Notes: generated by a model from the sequence alone, not told the origin. DNA of 64,000 bases from Methyloversatilis discipulorum (GCF_018780585.1 NZ_JADMJL010000015.1:1-64000), one strand, 5' to 3'. Positions 53,904-63,356 are shown, counted from the first letter of the stretch. Numbers and translations: made by a program.

Positions 53904-56075
53904 GTGTCGCGCAAAGTGAACGATCCTCTCTACAGTCCGCCCTTCGGTCAGGCCGACCTGACCAACTGCGAGCGCGAACTCATCCACCTTGCCGGCTCGA
54001 TACAGCCGCACGGCGTGCTGCTGGTCGTGCGTGAATCAGACCTGCAGGTGCTGCAGGCCAGCCTGAATACCGAACAGTGGCTGGGCGTGCAGCACGCGGC
54101 GGTGGTCGAGGCGCCGCTGCCGGCGCTCGGTGGCGACCTGGCGGCGCGTGTGCGCGAACTGGGCCGGACGCTGACCGAACTCGAACTGACGCCTTTCCAC
54201 TGCAGCACCGGCCACGGCGGGCTGTTGCGGCATTTCGAGGGCATGGCGCATCGCGGGCAATCCGGCACGCTGATCGTCGAACTCGAGACCGCCGGGCCGC
54301 CGGCCGAGGACGTCGCAGCCCAGGCCCTGCTGGCGACGGCGGTGCGACGCTTCAGCGAGGCGATGAGCGTCGATGCACTGGCCGACACTGCGGTGCAGTC
54401 GATACGCGAACTGACCCGTTACGACCGCGTGATGGTGTATCGCTTCGACGCCGACGGCCATGGCGAGATCGTCGCCGAGGCGCGCGACGACCGGCTCGAC
54501 ACCCTGCTCGGTCACCGCTATCCGGCAACCGACATTCCGCAGCGCGCCCGCGATCTCTACCTGCGCAACCGGGTGCGCGTGCTGGTCGATGCGCGCTACC
54601 TGCCGGTCGCCGTCGAACCGCGCCGGCTGCCGCACGGCGGCGAAGAGCTGGACATGTCGATGTGCCACCTGCGCAGCATGTCGCCGCTGCACATCCAGTA
54701 CCTGCGTAACATGGGCGTGACCGCCACGCTGGTGGTGTCGCTGGTGCGCGAGGGGCGGCTGTGGGGGCTGATCGCCTGTCATCACTATTCGCCGCGGCGC
54801 ATCCATTACGCACAGCGCGCCGCCGTCGACGTGCTGGCGGAGGTGATGTCGACGCGCATCGCGGCGATCGAGAACTATGTGCGCACCCAGGTCGACGTGC
54901 TGGTGCGGCGCATGGAACTGCGGCTGATCGAGGCGACGTCGACCGAGGGCGACTGGCGTGCGGCGCTGATGCGCAACGCGCGCACCCTGCTGCAGCCGAT
55001 GGACGCTAGCGGTGTCGCGCTGCTGCACGACGGCGAACTGCTGACCGCTGGCGAGGTGCCGTCCACCGAGTCGGTGCGCGCGCTGGCCGGCTGGGTCTCC
55101 GGCGAAATGAAGCAGATGCTGTTCAGCTGCGCCTCGGTCGAGCGCGCCAACCCGGCGCTGGCCTACCTGACGCCGGGGGTGTGCGGCGTGCTGGCGATCG
55201 ATCTGTCGACGCGGGGCCGCAATCTGCTGATGTGGTTCCGGCGCGAGCAGCGTGCCAAGCTGACCTGGGCCGGCGACCCGGCGAAGCCCATGGTCGACAA
55301 CGATCCGCTGACCTTGTCGCCACGACGCTCCTTCGAGGCGTGGTCGGAAATCGTGCGCGGCACCGCGGCACCGTGGTCGCGCGCCGATCTGGCGCTGGCG
55401 CGCGCGATCGGCGCCTCGCTGCGCGACGTGATCATGCAGACGCAGGCGGTGCGCCTGCTCATCGCCCAGCACCAGCTTGAAAAATTTCGCACCGCCGTCG
55501 ACGAGTCGCCGGAGCCGCTGCTGGTTGCCGACGGCGACGGCCGCATCCTGTTTCCCAGTCCGGCGCTCGCCGGCATCCTGCCGGGCGGCTGCCGGCAGCC
55601 GGTGAATTTCGACGAACTGGCGGCGCTGTTCGAAGATCAGGCCTCGGTGCGCGATGTGTTGAGGTCGCTGCGCGAAGGACGTGTGTCGTGGCGTGGCGAG
55701 TGGCGGATGAGCGGTGGCATTGCGCTGGGCGTGCGCGCCGACGTCGTGCCAGGCCCGCGCGACGCCGTGCTCGGCTGCATCCTGATGTTCACCGACCTCA
55801 CCGATGCGAAGCGCACCGAGGCGGCGCGTCGCCATCTCGAACAGTCGCTGACGATGACCGGTCAGGCCGATGCGCAGCTGACCACGCGCGAGGCGCGCGG
55901 CCTGCCCGACGAAGTAATGGGCGCCATCCTGGCCAATGCGAGCGTGGCGGCAATGGAGCTGACCGACACCACGGCGTCGATCCCGGTCGCTACGCTGATC
56001 GAGGAACTGGAGGCATCGGCGACGCGCGCCGCGGCGGTCTATGCCCGCCTGCGCGAATTCAACCGCCCACTCTGA
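53904..56075 (+). CDS. bphP: Bacteriophytochrome with PAS output, no kinase catalytic domain seen
   Basis: This is a red/far-red biliverdin photoreceptor of 723 residues. The PAS-GAF-PHY core spans about residues 15-510. Cys22 in DLTNCERELIHLAG is the biliverdin attachment site, PATDIP and MCHLRSMSPLHIQYLRNMGV mark the GAF pocket, and PRRSFEAWSEIVRG is the PHY tongue. A PAS domain follows (about 520-635), then a roughly 80-residue helical tail. I find no HATPase motif. Such PAS-output phytochromes control photosynthesis genes through PpsR in Bradyrhizobium and Rhodopseudomonas. It starts with GTG, 2 bp after the HTH-less PpsR gene. Confidence 0.93.
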   Translation: MSRKVNDPLYSPPFGQADLTNCERELIHLAGSIQPHGVLLVVRESDLQVLQASLNTEQWLGVQHAAVVEAPLPALGGDLAARVRELGRTLTELELTPFHCSTGHGGLLRHFEGMAHRGQSGTLIVELETAGPPAEDVAAQALLATAVRRFSEAMSVDALADTAVQSIRELTRYDRVMVYRFDADGHGEIVAEARDDRLDTLLGHRYPATDIPQRARDLYLRNRVRVLVDARYLPVAVEPRRLPHGGEELDMSMCHLRSMSPLHIQYLRNMGVTATLVVSLVREGRLWGLIACHHYSPRRIHYAQRAAVDVLAEVMSTRIAAIENYVRTQVDVLVRRMELRLIEATSTEGDWRAALMRNARTLLQPMDASGVALLHDGELLTAGEVPSTESVRALAGWVSGEMKQMLFSCASVERANPALAYLTPGVCGVLAIDLSTRGRNLLMWFRREQRAKLTWAGDPAKPMVDNDPLTLSPRRSFEAWSEIVRGTAAPWSRADLALARAIGASLRDVIMQTQAVRLLIAQHQLEKFRTAVDESPEPLLVADGDGRILFPSPALAGILPGGCRQPVNFDELAALFEDQASVRDVLRSLREGRVSWRGEWRMSGGIALGVRADVVPGPRDAVLGCILMFTDLTDAKRTEAARRHLEQSLTMTGQADAQLTTREARGLPDEVMGAILANASVAAMELTDTTASIPVATLIEELEASATRAAAVYARLREFNRPL

Positions 56076-56727
56076 GCCTGGCGGCGTCGCCGGCCGGCAG
56101 CGCCTCGAAAATGTCCACGTGACGCAGGAAGGCGGCTTCGGCTTCACGTGCGATGTCCGCCCGCGTGGCGTCGTCGCGCGACGGACCGTCGAGTGCGGCG
56201 CGCAGTCGTGCGCTGAGTTCGGCCGGCGCATGGGCACCGAAGCGGTAGAAGCGGGTGCCGGTTTCGCCGTCCAGCGCGAAGCACCGTGCGACGATGCGCT
56301 GCAGGATCTGTCCGCCCTGCAGATCGCCGAGGTAGCGCACATACACGTGCGCGAGCAGCAGTTCCGGCCGGCGCGCCGACAGTTCGCTCAGGCGCGCGGC
56401 GTAGTCCGCTGCCGCGTCGACCAGCGGCAGCGCGTCCGCCCAGCCGTCGCCATGCAGTGTGGCCAGGTCGGCTTCCAGCGCCGCGCAGCGCGGCAATCCT
56501 TCGATGTCGAGTCCGGCCAGGCCGGGGTGCGCCGCATGCCGCGCCAGCGCGGCTTCCAGATCGCGGTAGATCGGGTGCAGGTTGCGCAGCAGGATGCAGT
56601 AGGCGGTCAGCCCGAGTTCGCCGCGCAGCAGCGCCGGCATCGGGCCGCTGCGCTCGACCTGCGTGTGATGTGCTGCGGTTACCTGTCTGAGGCGCTGCGA
56701 CAGCGGGGGCTGTTCGGTGGCGTGCAT
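56059..56727 (-). CDS. bphO: Biliverdin-producing heme oxygenase
   Basis: This enzyme opens haem to biliverdin, the chromophore of the neighbouring phytochrome. It is 222 residues. The proximal-His region is AHHTQVERSG near residue 21, and the distal-helix glycine motif is YLGDLQGGQILQRIV. It is convergent with bphP and the last 17 bp overlap that gene's 3' end, so the two messages are complementary there. Confidence 0.93.
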   Translation of the reverse strand: MHATEQPPLSQRLRQVTAAHHTQVERSGPMPALLRGELGLTAYCILLRNLHPIYRDLEAALARHAAHPGLAGLDIEGLPRCAALEADLATLHGDGWADALPLVDAAADYAARLSELSARRPELLLAHVYVRYLGDLQGGQILQRIVARCFALDGETGTRFYRFGAHAPAELSARLRAALDGPSRDDATRADIAREAEAAFLRHVDIFEALPAGDAARLRVGG

Positions 56728-56809
56728 GGGGAAGGGTGCGTCGGCCTGTCAGTCGTGTACGGTGTGCGGATGCGGCAGCGTGCTGCCGATCTCTGCGTGG
56801 AGCGCTCGC

Positions 56810-57082
56810 ATGTCCGACCTGTTGGCGAATGGTGTGTTGATCGACCTGATCATGATAGGGGTTTTGTTCGAAGCGGCGGCACTGGCGCTGCTGCATCGCC
56901 GGCGCGGCCTGGGCTTCGCGCCGGGCCGCTGGCTGCCGACGCTGGCCGCCGGCCTGTGCCTGATGCTGGCCCTGCGCGCAGCCCTCACCGGCGGCGGCGC
57001 GACCCAGGTGCTGTTCTGGCTGGCGGCGTCCGGCGTGGCGCACGGCTGCGATCTGTACCTGCGCCGACCGCGGGCGCCCTGA
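56810..57082 (+). CDS. Small membrane protein, 90 residues
   Basis: I do not recognise the family. The ATG at 56810 follows GGAG with suitable spacing. The protein shows three hydrophobic segments (about 8-28, 42-60 and 67-82) separated by an Arg-rich loop (HRRRGLGFAPGRW) and ends RRPRAP. It is divergent from bphO (82-bp gap) and marks the right edge of the photosynthesis cluster. Confidence 0.65.
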   Translation: MSDLLANGVLIDLIMIGVLFEAAALALLHRRRGLGFAPGRWLPTLAAGLCLMLALRAALTGGGATQVLFWLAASGVAHGCDLYLRRPRAP

Positions 57083-57174
57083 TCGACTGCAGTCTCATCA
57101 CCGACTTCCGGTAGCATCCGCCGCGCGATCCATGCCGTGCGGATCGACCCCGACAACACTCACAGGATTTCGCC

Positions 57175-58092
57175 ATGGCCGGAGCCAGCCTTCTCGCACT
57201 GATCGACGACATCGCCAGCGTACTGGACGACGTGTCCGTCCTGACCAAGGTCGCCGCCAAGAAGACGGCCGGCGTGCTCGGCGACGACCTCGCGCTGAAC
57301 GCGCAGCAGGTGGCCGGCGTCAAGGCCGACCGCGAACTGCCGGTGGTGTGGGCGGTGGCCATGGGTTCGGTGCGCAACAAGCTCATCCTCGTGCCAGCGG
57401 CGCTGGCCATCAGCGCCTTCGTGCCGGCGGCGGTGACGCCGCTGCTGATGATGGGCGGGCTCTTCCTCTGTTACGAAGGCGTCGAGAAGCTGGCGCACAG
57501 ATTCCTGCACGGCGCCGACGAAGACGCCGCGCACCGCGCCGAGCACCTGAAGGCACTGGCCGACGAACAGATCGATCTGGTCGCGCTGGAGAAGGAAAAG
57601 GTGAAGGGCGCCATCCGCACCGATTTCATCCTGTCGGCCGAAATCATTGCCATCACGCTGGGCACCGTGGCCGATGCGCCTTTCGGCACCCAGGTCGCCG
57701 TGCTGGCGGGCATTGCCGCCATCATGACGGTCGGCGTGTACGGACTGGTGGCGGGCATCGTCAAGCTGGACGACGCCGGTCTCTACCTGAGCCGCACCGC
57801 CTCCGGCGCGACGCGTGCGCTCGGTCGCGGCATCCTCGCGCTGGCGCCGTGGTTGATGAAGGCTTTGTCGGTGGCCGGCACCGCCGCCATGTTCCTGGTT
57901 GGCGGTGGCATCCTGACACACGGCATTCCGGCGCTGCACGACCGGATACATCATCTGTCGGAGGCAGTGGGTTCGGTGTGGGGCGTGCTGCTGCCCTTCG
58001 TCGCCGACGCACTGACCGGCGTCGTCGCCGGCGCGATCACGCTGGCCGTGGTGCTGGGTGTGAAGAAGCTGCGCGGCGGCGCGGCCGCCTGA
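57175..58092 (+). CDS. DUF808 (YedI-like) membrane protein
   Basis: This is a 305-residue inner-membrane protein of the DUF808 family. The start MAGASLLALIDDIASVLDDVS and GLFLCYEGVEKLAHRFLH are characteristic, and several hydrophobic helices follow up to a glycine-rich C-terminus. The function of the family is not established. It ends 12 bp before the convergent trhO gene. Confidence 0.92.
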   Translation: MAGASLLALIDDIASVLDDVSVLTKVAAKKTAGVLGDDLALNAQQVAGVKADRELPVVWAVAMGSVRNKLILVPAALAISAFVPAAVTPLLMMGGLFLCYEGVEKLAHRFLHGADEDAAHRAEHLKALADEQIDLVALEKEKVKGAIRTDFILSAEIIAITLGTVADAPFGTQVAVLAGIAAIMTVGVYGLVAGIVKLDDAGLYLSRTASGATRALGRGILALAPWLMKALSVAGTAAMFLVGGGILTHGIPALHDRIHHLSEAVGSVWGVLLPFVADALTGVVAGAITLAVVLGVKKLRGGAAA

Positions 58093-58104
58093 CCCGGCGC
58101 GGAC

Positions 58105-58821
58105 TCAGCCGGCCGGGCTCAGATCGGGCTTCAGTGCGCCGCGGTCGTCGAACACGACGCAGTTGCCGTGCCAGTGGGCGCCGCCCACTTCCTCGAAATA
58201 GCGCAGGATGCCGCCTTCGAGCTGCCACACCTTGTTGAAACCGGCCTTCTTCATCAGGGGCGCGGCCTTTTCGCAGCGGATGCCGCCGGTACAGAAGGTG
58301 ACGATGGGTGTGTCCTTCAGGTCGGCGTACTGTTCGAGCGCGGCCGGGAACTGACCGAAGCTGTCGACGCCCGGATCAAGCGCATTGTCGAAGCTGCCCT
58401 GCTCGACTTCCCAGCGGTTGCGTGTGTCGATGATGACGAAGGGCCGCCCTTCGTCGTACCAGCGCTTCAGTTCGGCCGGCGGCAGATAGGGCGCTGGCGT
58501 CTCGGTCGGGTCGAAGTCCGGCGCACCGACGGTGACGATTTCCTTCTTCAGCCGCACGCGCAGCCGCTTGAAGGGCAGCGTGTCCGAACTGCTCCACTTC
58601 ACGTCGAGCGCGGCGAAGCGAGGGTCCTGCCCGAGGTTGGCGAAGAAGTCGCGCAGATCGGCTTCGCGGCCGGCGAGGAAGATGTTGATGCCTTCGCTGG
58701 CCAGCAGCACGGTGCCGAGCAGCTGGCGTGACTGCGCCGCGTCGTGGATGCGTGTGCGCAGCGCTTCGCGGTCGTCGAGGCGGACGAAGCGGTAGGCGGC
58801 GGTGTTGGCGTAACGGGTCAT
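58105..58821 (-). CDS. trhO: tRNA uridine-34 hydroxylase (rhodanese family)
   Basis: This YceA/TrhO-type enzyme makes 5-hydroxyuridine at position 34 of certain tRNAs using oxygen. It is 238 residues: an N-terminal ferredoxin-like domain, then a rhodanese domain whose active-site loop is CTGGIRCEKA. The ATG at 58821 (MTRYANTAAY) is preferred to an upstream TTG at 58848. Confidence 0.93.
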   Translation of the reverse strand: MTRYANTAAYRFVRLDDREALRTRIHDAAQSRQLLGTVLLASEGINIFLAGREADLRDFFANLGQDPRFAALDVKWSSSDTLPFKRLRVRLKKEIVTVGAPDFDPTETPAPYLPPAELKRWYDEGRPFVIIDTRNRWEVEQGSFDNALDPGVDSFGQFPAALEQYADLKDTPIVTFCTGGIRCEKAAPLMKKAGFNKVWQLEGGILRYFEEVGGAHWHGNCVVFDDRGALKPDLSPAG

Positions 58822-58882
58822 GCGCGGTGTCCGGAGATCAGCGCTCAAGTATACCTGTCGCTTCGTTCGTCCCCGGCTGCGC

Positions 58883-59857
58883 TCAGCCCAGCGCCTTCAT
58901 CAGGTTGTAGGCACTGAGACCGCTGATCAGCGTACCGACCAGCACCAGCAGCGCACGCGCCGGCAGCGCACGGCACAGGAAGGCGGCCAGCGGTGCGGCG
59001 AACATGCCGCCGGCGACCAGGCCGGCCACGGTGGCCCACGGGGCGGCGTCGATGAAGATGACGAAGGCGCCGGCGCTGGCGATGGCGATGAAGAACTCGG
59101 CGAAATTCACCGAACCGATGGTGCGGCGCGGGTCCTGACCGGCGCCGACCAGGCTGGTCGTGACCACCGGTCCCCAGCCGCCGCCGCCGGCGGCATCGAC
59201 GAAACCGCCGAAAAGCGCCAGCTTGGCGACGTGCTTCGGCTCCTGTGCCGGCTTGCGCCGATGGCGCCACGCCTTGGCCAGCACGTAGATGCCCATCACC
59301 AGCAGATAGCCGGAAATCCACGGCTTGAGCGCAGCGCCGTCGAATTTCGTCACCACCAGCGCACCGAGCACGCCGCCGATCACGCCCGGTATCAGCAGTT
59401 TGAGCATCAGCTTGCGGTCCACATTGCCCAGCCGCAGATGCGACAGGCCGGACAGGCCGGTGGTGAAGATTTCGGCGATGTGAACACTGGCACTGGCCAC
59501 CGCGGGCGAGGCGCCGGTGCCGAGCAGGAAGGTGGTGGCGGAAATGCCGTAAGCCATGCCGAGCGCGCCGTCGATGCTCTGCGCGATGAAGCCGACGGCG
59601 GCCGCCTTCAGGAATTCGTCCGAGGTGACGACGCCGATGACGATGTCCAGTGCCGCCGACGGGTCGCCCAGAGGCAGGCCGCGCGCGAGCAGGATGGCGG
59701 CCAGGCCGAACAGCGTGAAGCCCATGAACCAGCTGGCGACGGTGGCCAGCGGGTGCGCCTGCGCGCGGTCGATCACCTGCTCGACCGGCGGCAGGCCGAG
59801 TGCTTCGTGGGCTTGTCCGACCTCGGTGGGCCGGGTGTCGATGTGGCGGATCTTCAC
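58883..59857 (-). CDS. TSUP-family (TauE/SafE) transporter
   Basis: This is a membrane protein of 324 residues with eight to nine helices, and repeats such as GISATTFLLGTGASPAVASASVH and GGFVDAAGGGGWGPVVTT typical of sulphite/organosulphonate exporters. The N-terminal 35 residues are soluble and charged, longer than usual. The substrate is inferred to be a sulphur oxyanion only at family level. An AT-rich inverted repeat lies just upstream. Confidence 0.9.
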   Translation of the reverse strand: MKIRHIDTRPTEVGQAHEALGLPPVEQVIDRAQAHPLATVASWFMGFTLFGLAAILLARGLPLGDPSAALDIVIGVVTSDEFLKAAAVGFIAQSIDGALGMAYGISATTFLLGTGASPAVASASVHIAEIFTTGLSGLSHLRLGNVDRKLMLKLLIPGVIGGVLGALVVTKFDGAALKPWISGYLLVMGIYVLAKAWRHRRKPAQEPKHVAKLALFGGFVDAAGGGGWGPVVTTSLVGAGQDPRRTIGSVNFAEFFIAIASAGAFVIFIDAAPWATVAGLVAGGMFAAPLAAFLCRALPARALLVLVGTLISGLSAYNLMKALG

Positions 59858-59917
59858 TGCGCGTCGCTCGATATCTCAGGGAGCGCGCAGTCTAGTCAGC
59901 AATGCTTATTCAAAAAA

Positions 59918-59943
59918 GTGATATTTAGTTCTATAGATATCAC
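59918..59943. promoter_or_regulatory. AT-rich inverted repeat upstream of the TSUP gene
   Basis: GTGATAT (59918-59924) and ATATCAC (59937-59943) form a 7-bp perfect inverted repeat with a 12-base centre, in the only strongly AT-rich stretch of the window (about 59905-59965). It sits 61-86 bp upstream of the TSUP start and could be a repressor operator or part of its promoter. A weak terminator for the next minus-strand gene upstream is less likely, as there is no GC stem. Confidence 0.5.
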
Positions 59944-59982
59944 TCAATTTTCTTTTGTTGGGCGGTGCGGGCGCGCGATCGG

Positions 59983-60360
59983 CTAGCGGTAAGGCCGCCG
60001 CCAGTAGCCCCAGGGGTAGGCGGGGTAGTAGGGGTAGCCGTACATCCACATGCGGTCGCGTTCGCGCATCGCCTCGCGCATGCGCTCGGTCTCGATCAGC
60101 GTCTGCTGCATGTAGTCGATCACCTCGTCCGACACGCCGTCCTCGCGCAGCTTCGCCAGCTGAGAGGCCTTGAGCGGGTAGAGCGCGCGGCTCTCCTCCA
60201 GGCGCTGGATGATTTCCGCCGGCGGGATGCCGTCCTTCGACATCTGCACGATTTCGTCGGTGGTCGGCGCCGGCGGAAGCGGCGGCGCAGTGACGCAGCC
60301 GCCGAGCGTCAGGGCGAGGCCGGCGAGCAGCAGGCTGCGGCGCAGGGTCAGCGTGTACAT
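59983..60360 (-). CDS. Small lipoprotein
   Basis: This is a 125-residue secreted protein with a lipoprotein signal ending LTLGGC (lipid Cys near residue 21), a proline-rich segment, a charged helical region (EIVQMSKDGIPPAEIIQRLEES, DEVIDYMQQTLIETERMREAMRERD) and a Tyr/Pro/Trp-rich tail (YPYYPAYPWGYWRRP). The ATG at 60360 has GGAGA 5 bases upstream; an in-frame ATG at 60372 is an alternative. The function is unknown. It lies 26 bp after glnE. Confidence 0.8.
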   Translation of the reverse strand: MYTLTLRRSLLLAGLALTLGGCVTAPPLPPAPTTDEIVQMSKDGIPPAEIIQRLEESRALYPLKASQLAKLREDGVSDEVIDYMQQTLIETERMREAMRERDRMWMYGYPYYPAYPWGYWRRPYR

Positions 60361-60386
60361 GCGACTCTCCATATCGGGTCTGTGTG

Positions 60387-63128
60387 TCAGAGTCGTTCGA
60401 CTGCGTCGGAGTTCGACGCGTCGTCGAACAGGCGCGACCAAATGGCACGGATGGCCGTGCGCTCGGCCACCACCTCGTCCTTCGGCACCCGGGCTTTCGG
60501 CGCATCGTTCAGCCGCAGGCCGTGCTGCAGGTGGCGCAGGCGGCGGTAGGCGTTGCCGGCGGCGACCGCGTCGAGCGCGGGCAGCAGGCCGACCTCCGAG
60601 GCGATGCGCAGCAGCGCGATATTGCCGAGGTTGCCGGTCAGCTCAGGATGCGCACCCGAATGGGCCAGCACCATGTACTGCACGGCGAACTCGAGGTCGA
60701 TCAGACCGCCGGCGTCGTGCTTGATGTCGAACAGTTCGGACTTGTTGGCGTGGCCGTCCATCATCTTCTGCCGCATGTCCAGCACTTCGCGGCGCAGCGC
60801 GGCGACGTCGCGCGGCTGCGTCAGCAGGTCGCGGCGGATCGCCTCGAACTGCTCGCCGACCGCGGCGTCGCCGGCGCAGAAGCGGGCGCGCGTCAGCGCC
60901 TGGTGCTCCCACACCCAGGCCGACTTCTGCTGATAGTCGCGGAAGGCCTCGATCGAACTGACCAGCAGGCCGGACTCGCCATTCGGCCGCAGCCGGGTGT
61001 CGGTTTCGAACAGGATGCCGGCGCTGGTATGGCTGGACAGCCAGGTGAGCATGCGCTGCGCCAGTCGCGCATAGGTTTCAGGCGCCGACTCGTGCGGGTC
61101 GTCGAACAGGAAGATGACGTCGAGGTCGGAGGCGTAGCCCAGCTCCTTGCCGCCCAGCTTGCCGTAGGCGATGACCGCGAAGCGCGGCGTGTCGCAGTGG
61201 CGACGGGTGAGCTTGCGCCAACACATGTCCAGCGTGATGCGCAGCATGACGTCGGCCAGCGCCGAGAGGTGGTCGGACAGGCGCTCGACCGACAGCTCGC
61301 CCGCCAGGTCGCGCGCCAGCAGCCGGAACACCTGGGCGTGGTGGGCGTCGCGCATGGTGTCCATCTGCCGCTCGGTGTCGTCGCCCAGCTCGTCCAGTTG
61401 CTGGCGCAGCGCCTGCTCGAAGGCCGGCCAGTCGGGTTCGGCGGTGAGCAGGCGGGCGTCCAGCAGTTCGTCGAGCAGGATGGGATGGCGCACCAGATAG
61501 TTCGCCGCCCAGCTCGACGCGCCGATCAGCCGCGCCACCTGGCTCAGCGCCTGTGGAAACTCGGCCAGCAGCGCCAGATAGGCAGCCCGCCGGCTGATGG
61601 TTTCCAGCAGGTCGAGGCCGCGCAGCGCGGTGGCCGTGGGCTGCGGCGTGTCGCGGCAGGCTTCGAGCAGCTTGGGTACCAGCGCGTCGACGCGGGTGCG
61701 CGAGCTGTCGGGCAACTGGCGGTAGCGGCTGCCCGACTTGAAGGCGGACAGGCGGCGCGCCAGTTGTTCGGTGTCGTCGAAGCCCATGCCGTCGAGCGCG
61801 CTGTGGCAGTCATCGCACGGCGCGCTGTCCTGACCGATGTCCTGCCAGACGGCACGCGGCGTCGGCGTCGAGCTCTCCTGCGCGCCGAATACGGCGTCGA
61901 AATGGCGGCTCACGTGGCCGCGGTGGTGGTCCAGTTCGTCCAGCAGCGCGGCGTAATCGCCGAAGCCCATGGCCGAGGCGACCAGCGCCTGGTCCTCGGC
62001 GCTGGCCGGCAGCTTGTGTGTCTGCGCGTCCTCGACGTACTGCAGGCGGTGTTCGAGCCGGCGCAGGAAGACGTAGGCGGACTGCAGCTGTTCGACCGCG
62101 TCCTCGCCCAGCACGCCGCGCATCGCCAGCCGGTCAAGCACCTTCTGCGTCGGCCGGATCTGCAGCGCGCTCTCGCGGCCGCCGCGGATGAGCTGGAACA
62201 CCTGGGCGATGAATTCGATCTCGCGGATGCCACCCGGACCGAGCTTGATGTTGTCCGCCATGTCGCGGCGCGCCACCTCGCGGCGGATCTGCGCGTGCAG
62301 GTCGCGCATCGCGTTGATCGCGCCGAAATCGAGGTATTTGCGGAACACGAAGGGCTTGCGCAACGATTCCAGTTCGTCATTGACGCCGCCGGTCAGCGCG
62401 CGCGCCTTGATCCAGGCGTAGCGCTCCCATTCGCGGCCTTGCGTGACGAAGTAGTTCTCCAGCATGTCGAAGCTGCAGGCCAGCGGGCCGGAGTCGCCGT
62501 TCGGGCGCAGCCGCATGTCCACGCGGAACACGAAGCCGTCGGCGGTCACGTCGGCCAGCAGTTCGATCACCTTGCGGCCGAGCCGGGTGAAAAAGTCGAA
62601 GTTGTCGATGCGCTTGCCCGGCCCGGTCGGCGTTTCGCCGTCGGTTTCGCCCGATTCCGGATAGACGAAGATGAAATCGACGTCGGAACTGACGTTCAGC
62701 TCGCGCCCGCCCAGCTTGCCCATGCCGATGCAGATGAAGGGCTGCACGGCGTGGTCCGACTCGCCGCGCGGTTCGCCGAAGCGCTCGACCAGCGCGGCGC
62801 GCGCCTGATCGACCGCCACCCGCACCGTCTGTTCGGCCAGCAGTGTCATGCCCTCGGTCACCTCGTCCAGATCGGCCAGACCCGCCAGATCGCGCACGAT
62901 CAGGTGGGCCATGGTGCGGGCGCGCAGCCGGCGCAGCGCCGATTTCAGCGCCGCCTCGTCACCGTGTCCGAACGGCGTCTGCGTCAGCCATTCGCCGAGC
63001 AGGGCCGCGCTGATCTGGGCCTGCAGCGTGCTGCCCAGCGCCTCTTCCAGCGCCGGCCGCGCGTCCAACAGGCGGGCGAGGTAGCGGCTGTGGCGGCGGG
63101 CGTGGGCGATGGCGGCGGGGGCGTCCAT
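60387..63128 (-). CDS. glnE: Glutamine synthetase adenylyltransferase/deadenylylase
   Basis: This bifunctional enzyme controls glutamine synthetase by adding or removing AMP. It is 913 residues with two nucleotidyltransferase domains: GMGKLGGRELNVSSDVDFIF in the N-terminal half and AYGKLGGKELGYASDLDVIF in the C-terminal half. The start is the ATG at 63128 (MDAPAAIAHARRH); the frame is open further upstream but that part resembles no GlnE N-terminus. Confidence 0.95.
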   Translation of the reverse strand: MDAPAAIAHARRHSRYLARLLDARPALEEALGSTLQAQISAALLGEWLTQTPFGHGDEAALKSALRRLRARTMAHLIVRDLAGLADLDEVTEGMTLLAEQTVRVAVDQARAALVERFGEPRGESDHAVQPFICIGMGKLGGRELNVSSDVDFIFVYPESGETDGETPTGPGKRIDNFDFFTRLGRKVIELLADVTADGFVFRVDMRLRPNGDSGPLACSFDMLENYFVTQGREWERYAWIKARALTGGVNDELESLRKPFVFRKYLDFGAINAMRDLHAQIRREVARRDMADNIKLGPGGIREIEFIAQVFQLIRGGRESALQIRPTQKVLDRLAMRGVLGEDAVEQLQSAYVFLRRLEHRLQYVEDAQTHKLPASAEDQALVASAMGFGDYAALLDELDHHRGHVSRHFDAVFGAQESSTPTPRAVWQDIGQDSAPCDDCHSALDGMGFDDTEQLARRLSAFKSGSRYRQLPDSSRTRVDALVPKLLEACRDTPQPTATALRGLDLLETISRRAAYLALLAEFPQALSQVARLIGASSWAANYLVRHPILLDELLDARLLTAEPDWPAFEQALRQQLDELGDDTERQMDTMRDAHHAQVFRLLARDLAGELSVERLSDHLSALADVMLRITLDMCWRKLTRRHCDTPRFAVIAYGKLGGKELGYASDLDVIFLFDDPHESAPETYARLAQRMLTWLSSHTSAGILFETDTRLRPNGESGLLVSSIEAFRDYQQKSAWVWEHQALTRARFCAGDAAVGEQFEAIRRDLLTQPRDVAALRREVLDMRQKMMDGHANKSELFDIKHDAGGLIDLEFAVQYMVLAHSGAHPELTGNLGNIALLRIASEVGLLPALDAVAAGNAYRRLRHLQHGLRLNDAPKARVPKDEVVAERTAIRAIWSRLFDDASNSDAVERL

Positions 63129-63356
63129 GTCAGGCTTTCTCGTATGAAGATGGCGATTATGCAAAAAACCGCGGTGCGGGCCGGCATGTAAGCATGGCCT
63201 TACAAAGCGCGACAGCGCCTGCGTTGCGGGTAAACTCCCGCATCGTTCCATAAATGCAGTCATCGCCGGTTTGACTGCCCGCAAATCTTGTCCGACTCCG
63301 CCCACGCTGAACTCGCCGCCGCGGTCGCCACCGTCCGCGCGGCAGCGGCCCGCCCC

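Noticed and set aside
53880-53960. A frameshift hiding the helix-turn-helix of the short PpsR protein
   Set aside because: The sequence straight after its stop codes for the conserved N-terminus of BphP with the chromophore Cys, so there is no room for the lost domain.
60384-63191. A 935-codon open frame antisense to glnE
   Set aside because: GlnE is complete on the minus strand with both nucleotidyltransferase motifs. The antisense translation has no recognisable domain.
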